DNA of 20,291 nucleotides. It comes from Phycomyces blakesleeanus NRRL 1555(-). Its lineage: Eukaryota; Mucoromycota; Mucoromycetes; Mucorales; Phycomycetaceae. Of the stretch, positions 8,132 to 17,606 are shown in pieces. Position numbers and translations under genes: made by a program. Numbering within the stretch: position 1 is the stretch's first letter; each line of letters starts with the position of its first letter. The notes under the pieces were generated by a model. The model was not told the origin of the DNA and searched no databases. It saw only the letters and a list, made by a program, of their open reading frames with translations. Location of the stretch: assembly GCF_001638985.1 (NCBI RefSeq), contig NW_017265176.1, forward strand, positions 1 through 20,291. The letters run 5' to 3'.

Positions 8132-11100
8132 TCAGATGAGTGAGGGATAGGAAATGACCAAAAGGTGCACCATTGTCGTGGGGTGAGTGGCAAAGAAGCA
8201 AGTTAGAGCTTTGAATGGGTTGCGGCATATAGCACAAAAACTATGGGTACCAAGAGTACTAAATAGGGCATATTTTGGATTAAGAGCAGCAACAAATAAA
8301 GAACAGGTGAAAGCCAGTGGTTTTGTGGGCAAGTAGAGAGAGGGATGTTAAAGGGGGGATAAGGGTGGCTCTTTCAGTAGAAAAATAGCAAAACAGTTTG
8401 GAAATGAGGTATGGAGATGAATTCCTTTCGTTGGGTGATCGAGGACGGACGGCCTCTAACTCCTCATCATATATAAACGTATCAGACGCTAAAATCCTCC
8501 GCCAACTTGTTGTAGTACGTCCAGAAGGATCACAAAAATAAAGTAGCCAACAGTGACAAAAGAGAAGTTGCGCGGAATGGGCTTCATTGTGGACAGAACA
8601 AAAAATGATGGTGTCGCAGACGTGGAAACAACAAAGGTGGTCGAATATCGCCGTGTGTTTGGGCAGGATGAAGACTGTGTTGTATCCGTGGAGTGAAAAA
8701 GGAGCAACACGCTGGTGGATATATAGAGGGCTTTAACCATCGCATGGTAAAGGCCTTTTGTTGGAATTTGGAATTGAGGATTTAATATACCCAATTCGTC
8801 TTGTGTCCAAGGAAAACAGAGAGAGGCTAGACTAGCCATGGGTAAAATTTTCTGGTGAAGGAACTGACGCATAATAGACCCAAGTTTATCAAAGAACTTG
8901 ATATGAGCAATAGTGACATGAAGAACACGCTGCATGCGAGAGAGAATCAGTGTGATAAGAAATGTGGAACGACCAAGTAGTAATAGTGAGGGCTGTGAGT
9001 AAATATGACATGCAGATTCAACAAATTGCATGAGTGACTAATAGAACTAGTCTCGTTAAGCTAGAAACAAGATTAAAGGAGACGCTAGGTATGCCAGGAC
9101 AGATCGTGAAGTGCGATAATGTCATGCAGTAATAGACTTGTCTGGAGAAGAGTTTGCGATTTGGTTGATGAGGCACCAGATAACGAAAAGGCCTGTATCT
9201 TACGTAGGTTTGTTTGTGCATGAGAGGCCCGAGAGTATGCGTCCAAGTGTTGGTATATAATAAAAAAAAACTGCAAGAATGTGAAGAAAAACCAAGAAAT
9301 CATCAGAGTGGGCTAGTATTTTAACAGGTGGTGGTGTAGAGTTGTCAAAAGCGTCAATGTAGATACATGATCCATAAAACGAAGTGCCATGGATCAATCA
9401 TCAGGGCAAGGGCTCAAAGGCGAGATGGAAGAGTGACAATGGATCTTCTTAGAAAAGTCCCTGTTGTTGCTCTATAGAAGGTGAAATAAATGCATTGTCA
9501 TTAACAGATACGTCAATAGAGAAGAAAAGTTTGGAAATACAGTGGACAATGATACCAGGAAAGCAAAATCGTTCCAAAGCTCGCTTGAGATATTAAGGAT
9601 GTACACTATTGTACGCTTTTGCCTGGTCAAGCAACAAACCAACGGAGTCAATGGAGGAGAGCTGTGTCTGTTCCATAGCTATGCGGCTCATAAGCCCATT
9701 ATTGGTAATTAACTGCCTTTTAAAAAGGCCAGTCTGGTATTGCTTAACCAGTGACTTGGAGGCGGGTGTGCTACGTAAATTTAGCAAACGGGCGAAGGCT
9801 TTGATATCAGTTTTGATTAATGAAATAGGTTTCCAGTTTTTTAAAGTGGAAAGGTCGGCTTTTATAGGTAGCAGGGATAAACAAGTAGAGCTCCAAGATG
9901 GGGGAAATATACCATGTAAAAGAGCACGACTATAGATAGTCGTGTCCATGTCGGAATATACATCCTCAGTTAACACTAATAACAGAAACTCATACGGAAG
10001 GCCATCAGAGCGAAGAATACTTTTGCGGGGAGATCTATCAGATGCAGAGCAAATTTAGTCAAAGATGAAGGAGGAAGTCATGGATGACCGTACAGTTTAA
10101 TTAAGATAGACATGTTCAGGAACATTGTGGAGAAAATCGTCAATGGTCGAGTGATCAGTAGGATCAGCGGTATAAACCTCCCCATAGAATGCACTAGCAG
10201 CGTCAGCCTTAGTACTAGGCGTACTGCAGGTCGCATTTGAAACAGAGTGGCGTAAAAAAGGAATATGTTTTTGCGCTGTCTTAGTCGCAACAGGTCTCTT
10301 GAGGCATCCTGCAGAATGTTCTTCATTTTATCTCTAATATTTCTGTGCTCTAAGAACAAGGATATTTACATGCTCTTGCTTTATAAGAGCAAACTTACGT
10401 TCGACAACAACAAGCTGTGTATCTCGGATATGGTAGATCTTGTATTTATGTATAAGTCGATCGAGTTTGCTTTTCATTGCCTTTTCTTATGCAGCACGCC
10501 AAGCGGTAGATACCCGAGAAAATGTTTTAGCAACCTGGCAAAGAATAGCCTTGACTTTTTTGCATCTATCTTAAGGGTAAGGTAATTGAGTCAAACTGGG
10601 AAAGATACCCTGTAAAGACACAGAGAAGCGTTCTTGGAAATATGAGGGTATTTTCAGTCGAGAGTCAGCACACCATAAACCTCTTTCGGTATGAGCTGTA
10701 CCGAAAGATAGAGTAATCGTAGTAAGAAAATAATCAGCTCGTATAGGATTGTCGTAATCTACGGAAGGCTCGTATTTGAGGCCGGCTAGACCTGGTGTTG
10801 CAAAGTTGTAGTTGATACTACTCATTTGCATTCTTCAGCAGAATTTTGGAATAGGGAGTTTGACCTTCATCAGTGACACAATCAATTAAGGTTTCATGAA
10901 CGTGGTGCAACCACGGTAGAGATGTATGACAAGGGTATGAAGAAGTAGAGCTGTAAGTATAGTTGAAATGTTTAAGGAAGAGGAAACGAGATGAAGTAGC
11001 AGGTTGGCCAAATTGTGTCAATTGAAGAATAGAAGTGGAAAAGGCCCGGGGTCTTGATACTGTTGCAGGAGCATATATGACAGCAATCTTTATAGAGCCA

Positions 11101-11413
11101 AAATGGTAATGTATATAACGGATAGTAGCAAAAGTAACTCTACCACATATACTATAGTAGGATTAAAAGAAGAAGAAGAAATATAGGACGAGAAGAAAAC
11201 AAGGCCGTAGTGTTATGTCCATTGGCTCTCTGCTCGAAATTGTTTATAAGAAGTTTTTTGAAGTTTTGGGTTGTTTGTGTGCGTTTCCTAGATTGCAAGT
11301 ACTTGAATATATTTTGAGCGTAGGTGTCAAATAAAGTAATTACGTTGTTGGGGGTTAAAGGTCTCGGTAAGCCACCGACAGTTGGTTGTTGCTATTTTAA
11401 ATGTAGTCATCAT
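8132..11413 (-). pseudogene. LINE-A ORF2 remnant (endonuclease, reverse transcriptase, zinc finger)
   Basis: Readable only by frame changes. The start near 11413 gives MMTTFKIATTNCRW, the usual beginning of an APE domain. At about 10965 the GDFN catalytic block is reduced to KHFN. Near 10810-10720 the INYNF and RADYF positions stand where IDYIF and SDHF are expected. A helical linker (10560-10360) leads into an FYGEVYTADPTDHSTIDDF block near 10190-10130. The RT is clear at 9976-9593: PPSWSSTCLSLLPIKADLST, NWKPISLIKTDIKAFARLLN, and motif A LLLDQAKAYNSVHP, where the expected AYD is AYN. Motif C reads AHSDD near 9305 instead of AYADD. The thumb-like part is 9000-8750. The C-terminal finger (FCAICRN...) is at about 8250-8180. 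The catalytic substitutions make this copy inactive. Confidence 0.7.
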
Positions 11414-11639
11414 ATTATTATAATGTGAGGGCTCTATTGCGTTTTGCGCTGTCTGATAAAATGAATCTCTTGGCTTCATTACGTAAAATTCTCCTTTTAA
11501 TTTGTTTCTTGGGTTTATTAGATACATTAGTCTGATTTTTGTTTTTGGTCTCGTCAGTGTCGCTCATGTGTGCGTCAGATAGGGCATCTTTATCCTCAGA
11601 TTCGGGGGATACCACTGTCTTCGCTTAAAGTCCTGGAGA

Positions 11640-12274
11640 CCTGTGAAGCTTCGGCTTCACATTCGCTGTTTGCCAAATTGGCCATACACGCTTCTACAGT
11701 GGTTTGATTGCCTGCAGAAATATTTTCTGCCTCTGGCTGTTCCAGAGTCCTGGCCGTTTTCAAAGCTACCTGCTATGCTTGCTGTAGAGGGTGTATCGGT
11801 ATATAAATAGGATGGAAGGCTGCCAAGCTCGGGGCCTTATCTCCTTTCCGGAGCTTCTGGCATGCATTTATGGGAGGGTCTCGGGGGCAGTGAGCCTGAA
11901 TATATCCCTTTACCCCACAGATATGGCAGGTACGTTTGTCTTTGCGTCACTCAGGACAGTTATCCACAGAGTGAAGAGTATTTTTACGGAAATTAATATA
12001 ACCGACAGAACTTAATATCAGTTAAACTTTTTTTTTGATATTAGTACCCTCGAGTGATTGCACTCACAGGACAGGGCACACACATTTTGGTAAGATAATC
12101 CACATAACCGTACCCAGGCCACAGCACCACATCAAAAGGACAAATCTTTGCATACTTTCACTGCTCACGAATTTGACAAGAATATGATCGTGGATCTTAC
12201 ATTCGCTGCATGGGCTAGTGCCATCAATCCGACGACTGTCTTGTTTAACATTGAAAAAAGCATTCCTGAAAGAT
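11640..12274 (-). pseudogene. LINE-A ORF1, C-terminal part with CCHC knuckle
   Basis: The minus-strand translation gives DHILVKFVSSESMQRF near 12190-12140, resembling the RNA-binding region of fungal LINE ORF1 proteins. A frameshift follows, then HSVDNCPE-stop-RKDKRTC, and CHICGVKGYIQAHCP near 11930-11880. This last is a zinc knuckle CX2CX4(H)X4C in which the His is replaced by Tyr. The frame ends in TAG near 11785, and further unreadable sequence separates it from ORF2. The N-terminal part of the same ORF lies beyond the LINE-B insertion at 16833-17249. Confidence 0.55.
12263..12274. repeat. left target-site duplication of LINE-B
   Basis: TTCCTGAAAGAT here and TCGTGGAAAGAT at 16821-16832 agree at 8 of 12 positions, including GAAAGAT. 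The right copy follows the LINE-B poly-A tract directly. Overlapping the two copies lets the minus-strand ORF1 reading continue across the junction, which supports this boundary. Confidence 0.55.
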
Positions 12275-12339
12275 AAATGGATCATGTTCTATCAAACGGT
12301 GTAGGTGTGCAGATACTGCCGGAAGAAAAAACACTACCA

Positions 12340-12530
12340 GCGCACCTCTTTGCAAAACGTGCAGCGTCTTTGGCCATGCAATTAAAAGTCGTGAATGCCC
12401 CGCTGATCCAGATAACATTGAAGCAGAGCAGATTATTCAAGAGTGGCAGCAGATTGCACTTACAAAAGCCGAGTCCCTTTAAGAACGCCAAGTCTCTGTC
12501 GCTATGATAGAGACACCCCTATGACAAGCC
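12340..12530 (+). pseudogene. LINE-B ORF1 C-terminus with CCHC zinc knuckle
   Basis: The frame through 12351 reads CKTCSVFGHAIKSRECP, a CX2CX4HX6C zinc knuckle with all four ligands present (Cys 12351, Cys 12360, His 12375, Cys 12396). A glutamate-rich tail (NIEAEQIIQEWQQIALTKAESL) follows, ending at TAA 12478. This is the nucleic-acid-binding end of a LINE ORF1 protein; everything upstream is lost by 5' truncation. Confidence 0.6.
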
Positions 12531-12949
12531 ATCCCAGAAATTCTAACTCCTCGCAAAGTCCAACCATCCTTATTTCACCCCTCACACTCACAATCCATTA
12601 TTGTTCCATATTGGTGATGAACACTAGTGTCATGGCGACAAGAAATTTGGCTGCATAGAACAACATTGACCCATCTTCCATAGATATCGCTGTGTATGAT
12701 CCGTCCGGTCGTGGACTCGATGCCAGAAAACATTTCCAGGGTGCCCGAGGCTTATTCAATCACAACGATGGCATCAACTAACCGATATTTTCTGATAACA
12801 AACATAGAAAGTCTCTTCTTGAGCCCACTTTTCGGATTATCTCCCAAAGCGCAACCTTATACACTGACCTGGATAGTAACACACCTATGACTGATAAAAC
12901 TGAAAAGTCTGGTCATTCAGATGAGCCAAGTTCATAAATGATTGCACAA

Positions 12950-15900
12950 AATCTCTGTAAAGAAACCTTAAAAGGTCGAAGTTCCCTCTCTACTATCAAA
13001 AACCCGCAATCCCAAAAACTTTTTTTTTTAATTTGACACCTTTGAATATTCTCCCCTCCACTTTCATAACCTGCTCTTCAAGAGACTCATTTACTCCCTA
13101 TACATCACTTGTATATTCACATTACATCTCAACCACAGACCAGCCTATGGACTATATATTGCGACCTCTCCTCTTTCGATTCTCTCCTTCAACTTTCACC
13201 ACTCTATGTTTAGCCTGAAAACCGTGCACTCGTTGTCAAGGCTAAACACACCGATCATCACCTTGATCCTTTTGTAATTGTGGTCATTTATAGACCGAAC
13301 ATTTCTTCCCACCGGCGTACATTCTTCTCTTCCTTAGTACGCACTCTTTCTACTGTTATTCTTTCTTTTCCCGTCTCTCGACTTGGAGACTTTAACTGTG
13401 ATCTCAGTCATTATTGCAGCCATACACCTGACTGGAAAGGATACATACAGGGTAATTGTCCAGATATCATAACTAATTCTTCTTGACTGTCGCTACCTAA
13501 TTTCCACAGCTCTCGCACACGCATCGACTACATTTTCTGTCCACACAGCATTGTCCCCAAACGTCCTAACATAACAGTTATTAATCCTTCATCAACTGAT
13601 CCCGGCCTCCCTGCAGTATCCATTCCTTTCTCTCGCCCATCGGGTCCTGGAGTCTGGAAATTCAACACTCAATATCTCTAATATGATGAATTTGATGCCC
13701 TCATTACTGCATTTCTGGATAAGGCTGACTTTTTCCTCTCTCATGACACGTCTATTGGTTCTCGTTGGAATAATATCAAACAGCTCATCAAACAGCCCGT
13801 CCTCACTTATTCTAAACGAGTTTAGCGTCGACTCAAGAATCAGGAACGCCATCTTCGTCGTGCTAGGAATGGATTTGAGATTTACACCTGTTCTTCTCAA
13901 CTTAACATTGAAAATCTGCTCGCTAACATACAATTGTCTCGGGCATCCACCCTAGCTACCACATCTGGTGCTAAGTGGTGTGAAGCTGGTGAGACATCAT
14001 CCAAATACTTTTTTAGGGTACTCAAACAGTGAGACGCCGCCAAAAGTATTTCTTCACTTGTCGATCCTGTTACTGGAGTGACTTACACTCCCTCTGCTGA
14101 TTTATTTGGCCATACTCGTTCTTTCTACCAATCTCTTTACTCATCGGAACCCATCGATTATTCCGCTACACACACACTCATCGACAACTTCCCATACTCT
14201 ACTCGTTTCCCTGCAGATTAATCCACTAATTTAATTGCTGATGTAACACTGGACGAAATCCTTGCTTTACTGAAAGCTACCCCCCACCAATTCAGGCCGC
14301 GGCATATATGGTTTGCCATACCCATTGTGGGCTCGGCTTTTTTCTCATACGACCATCAAAACAATTGCAGTTCAGGTTTATAACGACTCTATACGTAGTG
14401 CTTTCCTTTCCTCCTGGCTGGAAACCATACTCGTTCTCCTCCCCAAGGCAGGTGACACGACCTCCTTCCACAACTAACAATGGATCTCTTTGATAAAATG
14501 TGACGCCAAGTTGCTCACCAAAATGCTTACTTTCCATTTATGCTATGGTATTGGCCCACTTAGTATACCTTTTCAAACTGGATTTATGGCGGAGCATTTG
14601 ATCGCAGACAATGGCTTGCTAACACGACTCGCTATGTCGCATACCCAACTAACCAATGCCTTTTGTGTTGACCCTTCTTTTGGATCAGGAGAAGGCTTAT
14701 GACCGTGTCTACCCTGGCTACCTTTGTCTGGTCATGGCCAGGACCAGATTTCCCACCATGCTCGTCGACTCTGTATGCAGTATTTTTTTTTCTCTGCTCA
14801 TATTTACATAAATGTGGATGGCCATATATCCTCTTCTTTTTTACTGGGCCAGGGACTACGTCAGGGTGATCCCCTTTCTCCATTACTTGTTAACTCGGCC
14901 TTCAAACCTTTGCTTAGATCCATTCTTGCTTCTCTATTAATCCGTAATTTCCAGTTTCTGATTCCGCCCTCTCTCTCATCGTCCTGTCCCGATCTCTCAC
15001 TATCTCTACTCAGATTTCTCGCCTATTCCGATGTACTTCTTGTCTTTCTCTCTTTGCCCGCCGATAATAATACTTTACTAAACCCTTTGCATACATTTGG
15101 CTTAGCATATAATACGAAAGTCAGTCTCCACAAGATGGTTACTGTTGCTATGTCTTGACAGTTCTATCCGGATTGGGGCACTGTACTAGATGTTGCTGAT
15201 ATCCACAGTCTCCATGACCGCCACTCCACCACTAAAATCAGTTACCTAGGCTTTTCATTGGGCTCATATATCTCCCAGATTGAAGCTTTCGGTGCTGCTT
15301 TACTGGTCCAGCTTGGGAACCGTTGCACGCTACTATCTCAAAGATGCTTGTCCGTACGTGGTAAAAGTATTGTGACGAACTCACTTTTTTTCAGCTCGGT
15401 ATTTCGTGTACTATATGCGACTCCTGCCCTACTATCTTTCTTTGGTGCCATTCGCACCAATATTTGCTCGGTGCTGCGCCTGGTTTTTGGTAGCTCTGGT
15501 TGGCCGTTTCTATGTCTGCCACGCAAATATGGGGGTTTAGATCTGCTTGACTTCGATTATCAACAAAGAGCTCTTCAATTATGATGGATTCTTCCTATAT
15601 TGCACTATCACTCTTTTTCGTCTCCCTCATTTCTGTTACATTTCCTTAAATTTCTCATTTCATTACACTTTATGGCTCCTATTGCTAGTATTGCACTTCT
15701 GTTCCTTTGTAGTTCTGCAACTTTCCCGACTTCACTTCTTCCACCGCATCGCGCTAATACCTCACTTCTTTCAGCCTTACTCCCATCCAACCTACGCCTG
15801 CAACCACCGGTAGTTCAACACTTTCCTCTGGCTTTTCTATGGATGTATTTACCACCTTTTGTTGAATATTATTTGAGCCTCAAAACACTCCTTGTGTCTG

Positions 15901-16500
15901 ATGCATTTTCGATTAAAGAAGATAGCTGTTTCGCCCGCAAATCTCGGAGTACCTTCTCTTGGGCATGTAACTATATTGGCCAATTCTTTTGGCAGCTTGA
16001 TTCTGGAAGTATGGTACACTGCCCTTGGTTTATTTCTTGCCTTCAACCCTGTGACTCCTTCGACCCCACCCCTCCCGATGTTTCCTTTCTTCTGTCCTTG
16101 GTGTAACCAGACAATGCTAGGTTTGGTGAAGCCTGCACTGGGTCTCTAAGTCGTCATATTCGCTCAACATCAAAACCACCGCCCAGCTTATCCATCCAAT
16201 GGCACAAATTTTGGTCCGTCCTTATTCCTCACCACTGTCTAACTGTCTGGTAAACATTGCTCTGGGATCGAACCGCAACAAAACAGCGTTTGCAACGTTT
16301 AATGCCCCTTCGCTTCCCTAGCTCTTCCTGCATTTTGTGCAATGCTGCCACCGAAGATCAGTATTACTTCTTCTTTTGATATTCTGTAAAGCTTCAATTG
16401 TGGAATGTTTTCCTCTCTCGCTTTTGTCCATTCTGGAACCTTGATGATGCCCACCCTCTCCTGACCCGTGGAACTTTCACCCCACGTTCCTCTGATCAAA
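12950..16500 (+). pseudogene. LINE-B ORF2 remnant (endonuclease, RT, zinc finger)
   Basis: Broken reading frames in the expected order. Endonuclease: NRALVVKAKHTDHHLDPFVI near 13220-13280, the catalytic LGDFNCD near 13383-13400, and RTRIDYIFCP near 13515-13545; the expected SDH block reads STDP near 13590. Linker and pre-RT block: GVTYTPSADLFGHTRSFYQS near 14075-14135. RT: PFQTGFMAEHLIADNGLLTR near 14570-14628, motif A LDQEKAYDRVYP near 14685-14720 with its Asp intact, LRQGDPLSP near 14855, and motif C AYSDV at 15024-15035 where AYADD is expected. Thumb: LSVRGKSIVTNSLF at 15349-15391. C-terminal finger CILCNAATEDQYYFFF near 16331-16378 has Tyr in place of the third ligand. The endonuclease N-terminus before about 13030 is not readable. 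Loss of YADD and many stops make it inactive. Confidence 0.72.
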
Positions 16501-16820
16501 ACTTCAAATAATCGTCTCTGTTACCACTGCCAAGACCATATCGAGTGCGCACAGGAAGTTTATCTTTGATGAGCAACCTTTTCTTGCTGGCGTATTTGCA
16601 CAGAAGACATCCATTGTAATCGAGAAACACAGATCAGCACTAGTTTAACACTCTTGTCTCTTCCCTATTCACCAAATGCTCATGTTTTACACTTTCAGCC
16701 TTTATCTTTTCTTTCAGATCCTTATTTTCTCTCAAATCCACCAAGTCCACTTTGATGGCATTTTAAAATATGCACCCAGAGCATGCCAAAAGGTCAATAA
16801 AATACTAAAAGAAAAAAAAA

Positions 16821-16832
16821 TCGTGGAAAGAT
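16821..16832. repeat. right target-site duplication of LINE-B
   Basis: TCGTGGAAAGAT directly follows the A9 tail of LINE-B and pairs with 12263-12274. It marks the return to LINE-A sequence. Confidence 0.55.
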
Positions 16833-17249
16833 TCAGTCTCGTTTGTCCTCACACAACTTATACCTAGCCCGTTCCTCTAGAATTATGTTGTCCTGGATAA
16901 TGCCCATGTTCTTAAAGTAGCCTTCTGAGTTGTCAAGGTATATGTCGGCCACGGGAGGTTTGATGACCGATTCCCTGATGATGGAGACGCTGAAGATGGT
17001 ACCTTCAAACTCGCAGGTATTTTCAATAGAAACGTTTTTAATGGAGGCGTTGCTTGTGGGAAAGTTGTTGATGGACGCATTGCCAATGGAGGTATTAGAG
17101 ATGAGTGGCTTCGTAATGTTTGCTTTGACGTTTCAATCCTTGCTGTTGGAAGTAGCTGGGATAATGGTTTTCATCTGGGGAGTATTAATGATGGAAGCTT
17201 TTGAGCTGGAGCCATTTGCAATAGGTGTGATGTTCAATCTACTGGTCAT
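16833..17249 (-). pseudogene. LINE-A ORF1, N-terminal part (Asn/Ser/Ile-rich)
   Basis: ATG at 17249 opens a minus-strand frame of 138 codons with a single internal TGA (17133-17135), ending at TGA 16833. The protein starts MTSRLNITPIANGSSSKASI. It carries loose NTSI/NASI/NVSI-type repeats and then PPVADIYLDNSEGYFKNMGI. One nucleotide out of frame, the following codons (RTNETES) run across the LINE-B target site into the ORF1 remnant at 12274 and below. I therefore read this as the front of LINE-A ORF1. An alternative is a gag-like ORF of the LTR element whose repeat copy C lies 34 bp upstream. Confidence 0.45.
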
Positions 17250-17283
17250 CTTCTTAAAGAAGATACAGTTCACAGTGAAAAAC

Positions 17284-17393
17284 GAGGTATTCGAGATTGT
17301 TTATGAGTTAGTATCTCAATACTGGGAAAGATAGATACTTTGAAAGTGTTATTTATTAAAGAGAATCAAAACAGTATTGTTTATATTTATTAA
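17284..17393 (-). repeat. LTR-like dispersed repeat, copy C, cut by LINE-2
   Basis: GAGGTATTCGAGATT, GAGTTAGTATCTCAATACTGGGAAAG and TTATTAAAGAGAATCAAAA match copies A and B. The similarity stops after GTTTATATTTATTAA, exactly where the T9 (poly-A of LINE-2 on the minus strand) begins. The other end of this repeat should lie beyond LINE-2, outside the window. Confidence 0.6.
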
Positions 17394-17421
17394 TTTTTTT
17401 TTGTATTCTTTATTGGTTGTT

Positions 17422-17442
17422 GCCGACGCGCTTGCGCGCGGC
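17422..17442 (-). other. 3' hairpin of LINE-2
   Basis: GCCGACGCGC (17422-17431) and GCGCGCGGC (17434-17442) form a 9-bp GC stem with one bulged A and a 2-nt loop. It lies in the 3' UTR about 20 nt from the poly-A tail. LINE reverse transcriptases of several clades recognise 3' stem-loops; that role here is inferred. Confidence 0.55.
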
Positions 17443-17505
17443 TAATAAAAAGGAGATGAATGTGACATTTAGAGATGAGAGCTTGTCTCTGGTTTGTGTG
17501 TGTGT

Positions 17506-17524
17506 GGGGGGGGGGGGAGGGGGG
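17506..17524. other. G-rich tract next to (GT)n in LINE-2 3' UTR
   Basis: A (GT)n run leads into G12-A-G6 on the plus strand, which is C-rich in the LINE-2 transcript. The plus strand could fold into a quadruplex. Such tracts are also prone to sequencing and assembly length error. Confidence 0.6.
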
Positions 17525-17606
17525 ATAGTGAGTGATTTTTACAGGAAATCAATGGGCGGAGAACATAATGTTGAAAAAACAAAAAAAAGAAAGGAAATTA
17601 ATGAAT

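Larger units (their letters stand above)
7650..12274 (-). mobile_element. LINE-A (APE-type non-LTR retrotransposon), 3' and central part
   Basis: Decayed minus-strand LINE. Its 3' end is marked by A8 (T-run 7650-7657 on plus) with AATAAA (plus TTTATT 7668-7673) just before it. The preceding GCCG...GGCGG sequence resembles the 3' end of LINE-2. Going 5' on the minus strand it holds the zinc-finger C-terminus, reverse transcriptase, endonuclease and ORF1 zinc-knuckle regions, all frameshifted. At 12274 it is cut by LINE-B; its missing 5' part continues at 16821-17283. Dispersed repeat copy B (7752-8050) interrupts the 3' part. The domain set (RNA-binding ORF1, APE endonuclease, RT, CCHC) and poly-A tail suit an L1/Tad-like lineage; the exact clade is not resolved. 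Confidence 0.75.
12275..16820 (+). mobile_element. LINE-B, 5'-truncated non-LTR retrotransposon nested in LINE-A
   Basis: Plus-strand LINE of about 4.5 kb related to LINE-A and LINE-2. It begins inside its ORF1 zinc-knuckle region, so the 5' part is missing, as expected from incomplete target-primed reverse transcription. It then carries endonuclease (13030-13680), reverse transcriptase (14040-15590) and a C-terminal zinc finger (about 16330-16385). It ends with CAATAAAATACTAAAAG and A9 (16812-16820), followed directly by the target duplication. Many stops and frameshifts show it is dead. Confidence 0.8.
16821..17283 (-). mobile_element. LINE-A, 5' part separated by LINE-B
   Basis: Inferred continuation of the LINE-A element at 7650-12274. 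It contains the ORF1 start and a short leader up to repeat copy C. The boundary with repeat C at about 17283 is taken from where similarity to copies A and B begins; no clear target-site duplication of LINE-A itself was found. Confidence 0.45.

Noticed and set aside
16930..17334. 134-codon plus-strand Met/Leu-rich open frame
   Set aside because: It is antisense to the ORF1-like frame on the minus strand. Its Met-rich periodicity mirrors the NASI/NTSI codons and it has no other support.
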